The translations under genes were made by a program, and so were the position numbers. Below, piece after piece: positions 32,249-44,500 of a stretch of DNA of 64,000 nt; positions within the stretch are counted from its first letter, which is position 1; every line of letters begins with the position of its first letter. The notes under the pieces were generated by a model. The model ran no database searches. It was not told the origin of the DNA and saw only the letters and a program-made list of their open reading frames with translations. Origin of the DNA: Podocnemis expansa (lineage: Eukaryota > Chordata > Testudines > Podocnemididae); contig ML682008.1 of assembly GCA_007922195.1 (NCBI GenBank), positions 11,000,851 to 11,064,850 on the forward strand, read 5' to 3'.

Positions 32249-35185
32249 GAAATTCTCATCATTTGGTCTTTGAGCTATACCACAGTTTCAAAAGACACAC
32301 ATCATTCAGCTATATACTAAGACCTTAACAACCCATCAGACACAAACTTAAGAAATTGGTCTTATGTGTCCTGAAGCTAAAATACTGAGAAAGTTATAAA
32401 ATAGGCTGTCTAGAAAATAGACCAAAATATAAAGAAATCATTTTTATCTCTCTATATCCAGCTTATTCAAGAGACTATATTGTGACTACAATGGAATCTG
32501 GATTGGACGCAGCCGGTGGACATTGCTGGATCAGATGTATTGTGCTGATGCTCATCTCACAAGAATTCCCTTTATATGTTCTGTAGAAACGTCCCACTAC
32601 TGTGGATTTTTTTTTTCCAATAAGGGAAGAGAAGAGACTGGACCACTAACGTTTTCCTTATTCTTAATATTTGTCTCTCCTCCACCACCACCCTTCCACC
32701 ATCTTTTGCATTCCTGGACCTAACTGAACTCCTGAGACCAATGCTTTTTTAACTCAGAAGAAAATGATACTTCCGAAAGGTGGAAATCTCCAGTCTTTGT
32801 CAGACTGAAGACTGGTATAAATGCGTGAGTAAAAGGGAAGCTCTCAAGAGAAGAGTCTACAAAATACTCAACTATCTGACAAAATCTGAACGCATGATAG
32901 CAAATATATCCTCAATATACTTCAAAACAAACCCACTGACATTGACACCACATTCTTTGAACAACTGAAATGTTTATAAAAATCAGTCATTGCAATTTAC
33001 GCTGTGTTACACAGTTACACTCTTGTAGTTCATATAGTTCCACTGTTTCCACACAATCATTTTCTTTATGGAGTCAGACATACTATTTTTGCTTTTTTAT
33101 TGCCATCTCAGAAATAAATAAATAAGAATTTAATATAGCACCATACAAAATGGGAAACAAAAATAGCCACTCCCTTTAAGAAGAAAACAAAGATAGCTGG
33201 AAAAAAATCACTTTTTTAAAAACAAATAATGTGGTTGAGCAATGAAAGGGAAAAGGGTCAGATTTTCAAGGACATTCTATAAGAATTTACCTACTATTTG
33301 CAATAGTTTTTCAGTACTTAGCAAAGGAATAGTTCCTGACAATCTACAGTACATCTAAGAATAGCAAGTCATTGATGGAAACTGATGCTGATAATTAGGA
33401 ACACTTTTAGAAGGTTGACCAGTTCTGAAAACAGAAAGTGGAATAGAAGCATAAATCTCATTAAATAAAACTATTTTAGGAGTAGAATTAGAGCTTGCAC
33501 ATGTCAGTTTGACATCAATCATGCGAAAACAGTTAGAAGCTGCTTTTAAGAGCTCTAAAGATGGAGCAAGCCTTGGGGAAAAAAGGAACACTTTGGGGTG
33601 AGGGCAGGGAAAAAAACAACGTTGAAAGGTGAGAAAAATAGATTAAATTATCTTGTTAGAATGATTTATGAAATTACCACTATAAAAGTTCGTTTTTAGA
33701 TTTGTATCTTTTAAAACATTTAATAGAATTGTTCAATGAAAATTGCAGATTTTTTATCTAAAGTGCAGATTTTATATATATATTTATACCTATCTGCCTT
33801 TCCCCATAGTATACATTTCTACAGTTGTGCAAATATTGATATGATGATGAATGAAAATTGACTATGCGATAGATTAGTAATAAACAAACATAGAACTTGC
33901 CAGAGAAATCTAAATTAAGTTAAATGTTTTGAAATAAGATGCAAAAAAAAAAAAACACCACCCATTTTGCAGGTAACACTGGAAGGCACAGGACAAATAT
34001 AAATTATATAAAGGAGGATTAGTTTCGTTCAGCAACACACCAGTAATCAGTTGGGCCTGCTTCAGCAAAGCACTTAAGCACATTTAAGTGACAGTAGTTT
34101 CAACATGAAGTAAGCATGAGATTAAATATAAGCAAGTATATACCTTGTTTACAGAGTATGAATAGAACTAAATACATGCTTAAGCATTTTGCCAATTCAA
34201 GGCCTTAACAAAATATAAAATAAGTTAAAGAAAGAAAAAAATATCTGCCAAAGCAAATAAAATTATTCATATTTATCATATCAGCCACATATAAGAACAG
34301 GAATTATTCTAAATTCTACTTTTTAAAAAGATCTTTATTGATTCCAGAGACACGGCCGTATTTAGAGACTATTTTTAATTATGGATTTTGAGACATTTGT
34401 ACTCATCTTCAACACATCTGAGCATTCCTGTGAGTGATTTCTTCATATTATATTAATTTATTTTCTTAATGTGTTGTGTTTGTTAGAATAATATTTTAAA
34501 TGATTTTATATTTTGTGTGTATCATAAAAATTTGCCATATGTGATATATGGACCACACACAACAAAGCAATTAGTATCTTCTTCTTTCTTTTCCTAGCAA
34601 CATACCAAAATGAAAATACAACGTGTACAAATTAGAAAGAAGGTTCAAGACTGTTTTACAAAAAAGTGTAATTTTCTCAGAACTATTGCTATATAAACTT
34701 ATGAATTATTCAAGATAATTTTGATGTACTCTCTTTTATACTCATTAGAATAGGATTAGCTCTTAGAATACACTGATTCATGTAGTGTTCCATACTATGA
34801 TAATTTAAAAAGAAACTTAACATTTCTGTGTCAATTTAAAGTTAGCACGCCAAATTTCAAACTCAAGCATTGATTTAAAGGGAGCATAAGCTGCTTGCAC
34901 TCAGTCTGAATATGCTCCAATGAATCATCTACCATTTAAAGTCTGATCCAAACATTGGGATTAAAACCAGAGTTAATAAATTGTGTGTGGTAATACAACC
35001 AAACTGGGCCTAACAAAATGCATATTCAGTGGTCCTGACTCCGCTGTCTTCCACCTTGTGTATTCATTTAAACCAGTACAAAGCAATTGTAAAACATTCT
35101 GATTTAGCAGTCTTTTACATGCCGTCTCCGCACGTGTGAGGGCCCAATGTGAGTCCTCCAACTAACTTCCATGGCCTTTGGATCA
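32249..35185. other. unassigned AT-rich sequence
   Basis: No gene recognised over nearly 3 kb. A (TA)n run lies near 33773. Short motifs at 34930 and 35165 (TCTGATCCAAA and TTTGGATCAGGC) form distant inverse partners typical of old palindromic repeats. Confidence 0.4.
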
Positions 35186-35395
35186 GGCGGCAAGGGCCGG
35201 ACTTTCAAAAGAGCTCAGCACCCACCAATTCCCACCGTCAATTTGTAACGCCTATGTCCAGATTTTCAAAGGGCTCAGCAAATAACTTACTGATGTTGAA
35301 AATCTAGCCACTTATAATGGGGTCTGGTAAAAACTGGGCCTTGGATGTGAGTGCTGCGCTCTTTGAAAATCTGGACACAAATGATTACAGAATGA
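35186..35395. repeat. palindromic 'CAGATTTTCAAAG...AGCTCAGCACC' repeat
   Basis: GGACTTTCAAAAGAGCTCAG, CCAGATTTTCAAAGGGCTCA and the inverse partner GCGCTCTTTGAAAATCTGGA (35356-35375) form an imperfect inverted repeat. It is an old, self-complementary dispersed element. Confidence 0.5.
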
Positions 35396-38245
35396 GCAAG
35401 GCAGTTGAGAATTAGGCACAATAGCTTTGGTTATTTTTGCTCTGGTTCTAACGCTTACACATCTCCTGAGCACCTGCAATCCCTCTCCAGGATAAATACA
35501 AGGCCATTGTCCAAAATTCATGGGAGTTTGGCAACATCTGTAAGTGGGTATGCAAAAATGACCTATAAGGCTGTGTTCAGAAACCATTTACAGCAGATGA
35601 TAAAGATCACATTGTTTGCAATGCAAAACAGCAAAAGCAAAGCCATCTCTGACTACTTTAAGAACCCTCCTCTAATCCGGATTTTTTCGTTCCTTGTTAA
35701 TAATTTCTCCCTTCCTTTTGCAAACCAAAACACAAATTGCAGCACAAGCCCCAAAAGCGAGTGATAACACATTCTCCTCTGAGGCTTTGATGCTGCTGTA
35801 CACTGACATCTATGGAGAGAATATGAGCAAAGCACCACAAAATTAATAACCTCCTCTAACGCTGTTTCTGGGAGACTAAAAGTGTCAACTCCGTAGCATG
35901 CCCAATCCCTGTTCACATAATGCATGGCACCCTATGGGCATTCATACTCAGAGCTCTGTCACCGGATCTAGGATAAACCAAAGTTTTCAAAGGTTAGATA
36001 TGTGATCTAAACATTGACTTTAGACAGAGACTGGAAAAAAAGGTGTCAGCTAGGAAACAAGAAGTTTTTGTTGTGCGTTTTTTGGGAAGAAAAACAGTCA
36101 AATAGTATTTAAGAGTTTCCGAAACAAATTTGTCTATTCAAGCTTTTCGTCCCTCCTAGTTTTATCATTAACTTTTTTAAAACTGAAATTGAATTTTTAA
36201 TATAATATAGACTGAAGATTGTGCAGAAAATACAAATATGAAGTTACGTCTTTTACACATGCAGTTTACAATATGTGAGCCTCAAACTAGTGTTTACAGA
36301 AAGTTTTTTATTTTTTTTTAGCAGCTGGATCAAAAGTACATCGTCTAATTTAAAAAGCATAGACTAGATTGGAACTCCCTTGGAGGTTTAATAATTAACA
36401 AATAACAAGTATGACATCTTCTTTTAATCTGTTTTCTTGTTAAAAATAAACAAGGACATTGAGGCAAAAATGCTTACAGAAAACTAATTTTTCAGCTAGA
36501 ATAATAAACTCTTAACATTAGAAGATCTGATTAACTCCATCTTTAACCAAATGCTATTGTATCTTTCTCCTTAAAAGGTGGTTTAAGTCCTCACTTAGTA
36601 ATATGTATTCTCAAATTAGCTTGTGTTATGATGTTGTGGAATACTACATAAGGATACAGAGAGAGGATAAGTAGTGAGAGCCTTTTAAATAAGCCACAGT
36701 GACTATGGATTACAAAGGTTCCACACATACAAGTCTCCTGTATAAAGAAATTATGATTATACCATTCAATTATACCATTACTGATTTACATAGGCACTTT
36801 ATGGGCAAAACCAAAAGCATACACAGTATTTCACAGGAGCTAAAACATCCCTCTGTGCGGTTTCAGAATCAGCAAAGCAATCTCATAATCCATTAAAACC
36901 AGGGAAGTAAAGATTTTTCATGAAAGGATAGCTTTAGTCTAAATGTTAATTCTCTCCAATTTGAGCAATTAGAAAAATAAAGTTGTTTTTCACTGCAGTA
37001 CCTGATCTTCTAATGAAACTTGATTGTGCCCTCTTCTAGACAAGCTTGTGAACATTTGATCTAACACTCTCACTTTTGGTTCTACTAGGTAAATCCCTTT
37101 CTTGGGGTCACACTGAGTGACAAAGCTCAATCAACCATCAGCTCAAGCCTGTGTCAGAGTCATATTGGCAGATCAACTGGAAGAAAGACACTGGTGACCT
37201 CCGAATGGCACCAGTCAGCTCTTTTACCATACATATATCAAAAGAAGGGACTAGAGGTCACACTGGAGGATTCTGATCCAAAAGCCACTTGAATCAATAG
37301 AAAGATTACCACTGATTTCGGGGAGCCCTGGATCAAGACTTGGATGAATTTGCAGACTCAGACTTTCTATTGAAAAGCAGCTGTGTTTCTTAAGAGATGG
37401 AGACAAGAAAGCCCATGCAGTATTGCAACCCAGATGTAATTCAGAGAAGTTGTATTCAAATTAAGAGAAGTCAAAATGCATTTCTAGCTGACTACACTTG
37501 CAACAATGAAACAAAGTAGAAGGGAGCCCTCAAGGATTAATTTGTCTTCATAATTTACATCAGAAATGACATGCAACCCCTACAAATAATCATTTATTTT
37601 TCTTTTATGTCATAGTTTGCACAAACAGCGAAGACTAAAAACACCTGCAGGCCCTACTAAACTATCAGACTCAGTCTAGAATATTTTGATATTCTTGAAG
37701 TCCTAATTAAATCAATAAAATAGCTCAGTGTTATGCACTTAAATCTCTATGGCAGGGAACTAGCAAGTGGATGGACTTTATACACCTCCTGTAAAACACA
37801 CAACGTCTGCCCGCACTGTAAGTTTTCTTAAATTAATAAGTTGAAATACAGGTACTAGTTAATATTTTTTGACACACTTTGCCCTGGACCTAAGGCAGAA
37901 GGTGGAGTTCTGACATTAATGACTATAAAACCAATGACACCTGGAAATAAACCTCTACAAGGAACCATGCCATTTCCCAAAAGCTGTTTCCCAGAACTGA
38001 ACACCAGGAGCATTGTGATAAGTGGGTTGATGCTGCTAAAATGTGAGCCCGCAGGGGCCATTCAACAGTGTGAACTTTTTGCTGGGCAGCTGGACCTGGG
38101 AGCAAAACTCTGCCTACAAAAAAAAAAAAACAAAAAAGAGCCAGCAGGTTGACAAATTGAAGGAGCAGCCTGCAAGCCCGATGTGCTGAAGAAACAATAG
38201 GTGACCAGCCTGTCCTGGGAAAGCGGTGGAGCTAGAGGACGGGAG
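35396..38245. other. unassigned AT-rich sequence
   Basis: No gene or clear repeat. Frame 35405-35764 plus (119 codons) has no recognisable domain. Confidence 0.4.
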
Positions 38246-38259
38246 CAGTATTTTCCTCA

Positions 38260-39085
38260 GGACTTGAAATTGGGGGGGGTGTAGGGGAAGATTTAGGGGG
38301 AGTATAGGAGACGCTCACTCATTTGCTATAACACCCTTACTAGCTGACAACTGGGGGGAGTTGGGAAATTCGGGGGGTGCAGGAAGAGGTTGGGGAGGTT
38401 TGGAGGTGCTCACTAATTTGGCATAACACAGTTACTAGCTGACAATGGGGGGTGTTAGGAAATTCAGAGGGGGTTAAGGGGTGGTGTAAGAGGGTACTGG
38501 GAGTGCTCGCTAATTTGGTATAACCCTGTTACTAGCTGACAACTGGGGAGCTGTTGGGAAATTCAGGGAGGTGTAGGGGGTATTGGGGGTGCTGGCTAAT
38601 TTGGTGTAACCCTGTTACTAGCTGACAGCTGGGGAGGTGTTGGGAAATTCAGGGAGGTGTAGGGGGTATTGGGGGTGCTCACTAATTTGGTCTAACCCTG
38701 TTACTAGCTAACAAGTGGGGGGCCGTTAGGAAATGGAGAGAGTGTAGGGGGAGGTTTGGGGATGTGTAGAGGAAGGTTTAGGGGATGCTCACTCATTTGG
38801 TGTAACCCTGTTCCTAGCTGACAACTGGGGGTGTTGGGGATTCAGAGGGTGCAGGGAGAGTTTGGGGGTGCTCACTGATTTGATATAACACTGTTACCAG
38901 CTGAGAACTGGTGGGGGTGTTGGGAAATTCAGGGGAGTGTAGGGGGTATTGGAGGTGCTCACTAATTTGGTCTAACCCTGTTACTAGCTAACAACTGGGG
39001 GGCTGTTAGGAAATTCAGGCAGTGTGGGGAGAGGTTTGGGGGTGCCCACCCCTTTGGTGTAAGACTGTTGCTAGCTGACGACTGA
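38260..39085 (+). repeat. minisatellite array, G-rich orientation
   Basis: Nine visible copies of a unit of mostly 83-98 bp (one spacing 110). Landmarks: CTCACTAATTTGG, TATAACACTGTTACTAGCTG, ACAACTGGGGGG, TTGGGAAATTCAGG, GTGTAGGGGG, TATTGGGGGTG. The TAGCTGAC landmark starts at 38341, 38435, 38533, 38619, 38705, 38815, 38898, 38985 and 39072. The array runs into the gap. Confidence 0.95.
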
Positions 39086-40048
39086 NNNNNNNNNNNNNNN
39101 NNNNNNNNNNNNNNNNNNNNNNNNNNNNNNNNNNNNNNNNNNNNNNNNNNNNNNNNNNNNNNNNNNNNNNNNNNNNNNNNNNNNNNNNNNNNNNNNNNNN
39201 NNNNNNNNNNNNNNNNNNNNNNNNNNNNNNNNNNNNNNNNNNNNNNNNNNNNNNNNNNNNNNNNNNNNNNNNNNNNNNNNNNNNNNNNNNNNNNNNNNNN
39301 NNNNNNNNNNNNNNNNNNNNNNNNNNNNNNNNNNNNNNNNNNNNNNNNNNNNNNNNNNNNNNNNNNNNNNNNNNNNNNNNNNNNNNNNNNNNNNNNNNNN
39401 NNNNNNNNNNNNNNNNNNNNNNNNNNNNNNNNNNNNNNNNNNNNNNNNNNNNNNNNNNNNNNNNNNNNNNNNNNNNNNNNNNNNNNNNNNNNNNNNNNNN
39501 NNNNNNNNNNNNNNNNNNNNNNNNNNNNNNNNNNNNNNNNNNNNNNNNNNNNNNNNNNNNNNNNNNNNNNNNNNNNNNNNNNNNNNNNNNNNNNNNNNNN
39601 NNNNNNNNNNNNNNNNNNNNNNNNNNNNNNNNNNNNNNNNNNNNNNNNNNNNNNNNNNNNNNNNNNNNNNNNNNNNNNNNNNNNNNNNNNNNNNNNNNNN
39701 NNNNNNNNNNNNNNNNNNNNNNNNNNNNNNNNNNNNNNNNNNNNNNNNNNNNNNNNNNNNNNNNNNNNNNNNNNNNNNNNNNNNNNNNNNNNNNNNNNNN
39801 NNNNNNNNNNNNNNNNNNNNNNNNNNNNNNNNNNNNNNNNNNNNNNNNNNNNNNNNNNNNNNNNNNNNNNNNNNNNNNNNNNNNNNNNNNNNNNNNNNNN
39901 NNNNNNNNNNNNNNNNNNNNNNNNNNNNNNNNNNNNNNNNNNNNNNNNNNNNNNNNNNNNNNNNNNNNNNNNNNNNNNNNNNNNNNNNNNNNNNNNNNNN
40001 NNNNNNNNNNNNNNNNNNNNNNNNNNNNNNNNNNNNNNNNNNNNNNNN
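39086..40048. other. assembly gap (963 N)
   Basis: Unsequenced. It sits exactly between the two opposed arrays, where an inverted repeat would stall sequencing or assembly. The true size may differ. Confidence 1.
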
Positions 40049-40850
40049 GCTGTCAGCTAGTGTTATAGCAATTTAACCAGCACCCCAATACCCCCCTGCA
40101 CCCCCTCAATCTCCCAACACCCCCAGGTGTCAGCTAGTGTTATAGCAATTTAGTGAGCACCCCAATATACCCTGCATCCCCTTAATTTCCCAGTACCCCC
40201 CAGCTGTCAGCTACTAACAGTTATACTAATTTAGTGAGCACCTCAATACCCCCTACACCCTCTGAAATTCCCAACACCCCCCAGGTGTCAGCTAGTGCTA
40301 TAGCAATTTAACCAGCACCCCAATACCCCCACTCCCTGCACCCCTCAATTTCCCAATATCCCCAGTTGTCAGGTAGTAACAGTGTTACACCAAATCAGTG
40401 AGCATCCCATGCCTCCTACACACCCTCTGAATTTCCCAACACCCTCCAGTTGTCAGCTAGTAATAGTGTTACACCAATTTAGTGAGCACCCCCAAACCTC
40501 CCCCTACACAACCCCCTGAATTTCCCAGTACCCCACAGTTGTCAGCTAGTGCTATACCAATTTAATGAGCACCCCAATATGCCCTGGACCCCCCTGAATT
40601 TCCCAATGCCCCCCAGTTGTCAGCTGATAATAGTGTTATACCAATTTAGTGAGCACCCCAATACCCCACACCCCCTAAATTTCCCAACACCCCCCACTTG
40701 TCAGCTAGTAAGAGTGTTAGACCAACTTAGTGAGCACCCCCTTGCACCCCCCTGAATTTTCCAACACCCCCCACTGTCAGCTAGTAACAGTGTTATCCCA
40801 ATTTCATGAACACACCCAATATACCCCCTACACCCCCCCATTTCAAGTCC
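40049..40850 (-). repeat. minisatellite array, C-rich orientation (inverse of the left array)
   Basis: Ten visible copies of a 76-89 bp unit that is the reverse complement of the left-array unit: GTCAGCTAGTAACAGTGTTA, CCAATTTAGTGAGCACC, CAATACCCCC, CTGAATTTCCCAACACC. Units here are on average shorter than on the left. Open frames in it are repeat products. Confidence 0.95.
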
Positions 40851-40971
40851 TGGGGAGAACACTGGGTTGGCCCCTGCGTGCTGTCCCCTGGAAAGAAGAG
40901 TTTGGGATCTGCAGAAACAAGGAGTTTCTTAGGAGCAGAGCATTTATGGTGATGAGGACACATGGTTTTAA

Positions 40972-41572
40972 AACAAGCAAACAAGGACTCCTGTGGCACT
41001 TAAGACTAACAAATTTATTTTTTGCATGAGCTCCCATGGCAGAAAATCCCACTTTGTCTGAGCATCTGACGATTTTCTCCCATAAAAGCACATGCAAAAA
41101 ATAAGTTTGTTAGTCTTTAAGGGCCACAGGACACCTTGTTTGTGTTTTACTGAACTAGACCAGCATTTCCCAAGCAGTGTGCCATGGCCTACTGGTGTGC
41201 GGTGAGGCCCAAGCAGGTGTGCCATGGAATTTTTTTTGAAAAACTTCCCAGAGTGCTGGATTGACTCATGAATATTCATGAGATCATTTGGAGACTATAA
41301 AGCGGTGTGCCTCAAAATAATTAAAGGTATCAAGGTGTGCCACGGCTGGGACCACTGAACTAGACTAACACGGCTACCCCTTTGAGTTTTGGTTTTAAGT
41401 TCCAGTGGGGCAGCCGTGTTAGTCTAGTTCAGCCAACAAACAAGAAGTCCTGTGGCACTTTGAAGACCAACAAATTTATTTATTGCATGAGCTCTCCTGG
41501 GAGAAAGCTCATGCAATAAATAAATGTGTTAGTCTTTAAGTGCCAGAAGACTCCTTATTTGTTCTGGTTCTA
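40972..41572. repeat. four alternating PLE tails
   Basis: Antisense arm 40972-41045, sense arm 41050-41160 resuming 41358-41385, antisense arm 41400-41485, and sense arm 41495-41572. Each carries the same landmarks (TGTGGCACTT, CTAACAAATTTATT, TGCATGAG and their complements). So two fold-back units lie tail to tail. Confidence 0.85.
41161..41357. mobile_element. hAT-type MITE nested in a PLE tail
   Basis: Left end CAGCATTTCCCAAGCAGTGT, right end GGCTGGGACCACTG. The octamer AACTAGAC is repeated exactly at 41153-41160 and 41358-41365 and occurs once in the uninterrupted PLE tail. 197 bp, no coding capacity. Confidence 0.92.
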
Positions 41573-44500
41573 GGGTATCTTTCAGCCTTGACCCCGTCAC
41601 TGAAAAGAAAGAGGGAGCCTGGCCATGGGAAAGGACTCAGTGCAACAGGGATGGCAGGGGGAAAAGAGCAGCTGAACATGAAGCAGGGGATACAGGCATA
41701 ATGCATAAAACAGCACATTTTTAATAGAAGAAGGGTTGGCAGAAGGACTGCAGCAGCATCAGGAGATGGGAGCAGACTTGCCAGGGGTTTAATGCATCTC
41801 CCCACCCTGCAGCTGGAGCCCAACCAATGCCCAGATGCAGCCACCGTAAGCATGATGGAAATGGGAAGGATAGCATACCTGCCAGCACTTTTGAAATGCA
41901 AAAATGAGACAGTACAGGGGGGTCCCTTTTGGATTCATTTCACTGCCCAAGAAGGAACAAGTAGAATGGAACATATCTTGCAGCTGTCCTACATCTTTTC
42001 CTCCCCTCATCAGCCTACTCTCCTGGCCCACCTCCATGCATCTGATGTACATGCTACATACTAGACCCAAGGGAGGTCATCACCATCTGCTGCACCTGGC
42101 TGCACTGCCAGCTCTCCACCAAATGGAAGCAAACCCGCTACTAGCAAAATTTTGTCAGAATTTTGCATTTTATTCAGTCCTCTTGACTAGCAGAGGGAAC
42201 TTTTACTATTGTTTTTGACAAGCCTGGATTAGACCATGAAAACTCTCACTTCCATAGAGAGGCCTCATAAAGACAAGGTAAAACTGGTAGCCAAAAGAGA
42301 TGACAATTTGCAACCGCACTCCAACTGGCTTGTTATTCTGGCCCACTGCCTTGGAAACTGAACCTCTTGATGGTCTCAAATGAGACCCAAGTTGGCTCTA
42401 TATCTTCCCTTTAAAATCTATGTATTTATTTTACATTCGCGAGTCTCCATGAATTTCAATATTATGAAAGTGATGGGCTAATAATATCTTTTGGTACAGC
42501 CAAGCACAATGGAAGCAAATCGTCTGCAAGCGCTCTCACAAACCTCTGCCAGTATAACACATTCTGAGTCTTGGTATGACATACTCACTTTTTCCTGGAG
42601 GGAGATTGCCAGTGATGCCAAACTGTGCCAAATTATCCAATGTGATTTTATGTAGTGAACACTGAATGATTTAGGCCCCTTCTGTGACCCATTCTCCAAA
42701 CATATTCACACTCTTCACCTCAATGGTCACAGTTATACAGTTTTGTGCAAGACTGAATTGACCATTTTTAGGGAAGTCAACAAGTTCATTTTGGGGATGT
42801 TGCCAAATACAACAGACTTTTTTTTTTATGTATTTAAAAAAGAGGATCTTTGTGGATCATTTGCTTTCACCATTGCAGGAAAAGTAGAGCCCAGCTGCTT
42901 CTGCTGGGATGCTGGTATAGTTGCCAACACTAAATTTCTTTTTTTTTTTTTTAAGAGACAATTTTCCAAATAGGCTTTGCTAGCTAATCTACCAAAACTG
43001 GGGATTGGGGTTTGATCTAAATCCTATTGAAGTCAGGGGGAATACTTCTGCTGATTTTCGTGAGACGTTGATAGGGCCCATTCTCATGATTTTTTAGATC
43101 ATTTTCTCTCTCTTGTTGCCATTTACTTAAAATTCACAGTGGCCAACAATATTAATGCAGGTTCTCAAAATAGCCCATCACATCCTTTTCTTCTTACACT
43201 CACAGAGATAGCTAACACCTGCCGGGGAAGTGAAATAAAATAAAAGAACACAAGCAAATTATATGCACTAACCTGGAAGTTCAGTATCTCTTCTTGCTTA
43301 TTACCTTCCTACAGTTCTTTATCCCTTTTCTCTCCTATGCCCACCCCATCTTACCCATCTCCATCTCGCTGCTCTTCTTTTATTTCTTATTCCTTTTTCT
43401 TGTCTTTTTGCCTCTACTGTCTTTGAAGAACAGTGTCTCCTTCCTTCCTGTCCTCTGTTCCATACATATTTCTTCTGCTTTCTCATAGTTCAATAACCAT
43501 GTCCTATCAAAACTTCTGATTTTTAGCTGCTTTCTCACAAGTTCCTGAATGGGAGTATGACTTTCTCAAGAGAACAAGAAGACTCTACCCACAAACCTCT
43601 CCAGGCTCTTCGTCTCAACTAGGTTGATTCAGTACATGGCTGGAGTAACCTAACTGAGACTCTAATAAGAGTTTGGCCATAAAGCATCTTACCTTGCCAT
43701 ACATCACAGATTCTGAGGTCTGGTGGGATGTTGGAAATAGAAGTGCTTTACTGAGAGCTGCATCTCTGAGGTTAGGAAGAGCCGCGCCAATGGACTCAAC
43801 CACTTTTCACTGTTCCAAGTTAGAAATGTCTTATTCCATGCAATCTGCATTTAGAAAAGTGAGAGTGTTGAATCTGCCATGTGATATTTTAGCAACCAGT
43901 GCACTGACTCCTTGATTGGTGTAGACAATTACATTCCCATGGTTTATTTTGTAAGATCATGAGTTTGCCCCAATATCTTTGGTCAATATGTCCCATTCAC
44001 CCCTCTACTATTTATTAATAGTAGAGAGGTTGATTGTTGTTACTTCATTTTATATAGAAAAAGTGACAAAGATCAACCTCTGCTTCGCAAAATAAAAACA
44101 AAAGCTGTGATAAATAATTTACATTTTTATAGGGCCTTTGATCAAAGGCTTCTCATGCATTTTGCAACATAAGTAATAAAACTACACAAAACCCATGCAT
44201 CATATGATAGAAGGTAAAGGATGCCTAGCATAAATTTTCACCCACCAAAGTGGTAGAATATGGCATCTTTTTAACAATAGAAAGAGCATAGAACAATTTG
44301 AGAGGGCAATTATTGAAGAATATTGTATCTAATGAAAATGCAAAAGGAATTTAAGTAGGTGGAATGTAATTACCTTGGAAGGAGTGATTCAGCTCAATAG
44401 CGCCTAACGGGGAGATCACAACATAGCATGGCTGCAGTCCATACTGACTTGTGAAAGCTGAAATGAAAGGCATATAAACAGCAGTTTCTTTATTAGTCTG

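Larger units (their letters stand above)
38246..40864. mobile_element. candidate long-inverted-repeat element made of two minisatellite arrays
   Basis: Seen: the outer left edge reads CAGTATTTTCCTCAGGACTT. The outer right edge read in reverse is CAGTGTTCTCCCCAGGACTT, followed in both by GAAAT and a G-run. Inside each edge is a tandem array, and the right array is the reverse complement of the left. The centre is an assembly gap. CAGTGTTTTCC-like inverted termini suggest a hAT-type element (inference). However, the flanking octamers GACGGGAG and GGTTGGCC do not match, so either the limits differ or this is not a simple insertion. Confidence 0.5.

Noticed and set aside
39086..40048. Gap content as a transposase gene between the two arrays
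   Set aside because: Nothing is readable in the gap; any claim about its content would be a guess.
38260..40850. Regular repeats as a CRISPR array
   Set aside because: Units are contiguous tandem copies without unique spacers, in inverted orientation, in a vertebrate genome.
41401..41572. Dispersed TTAGTCTTTAAAGTGCC repeats as a tRNA-derived SINE
   Set aside because: The same sequence forms the 3' tail of the PLE at 30.2-32.25 kb, and no A/B-box tRNA head was seen.
41789..42218. Overlapping 90-120 codon frames as a gene
   Set aside because: Frames occur on both strands over the same stretch with no domain; possible eroded element.
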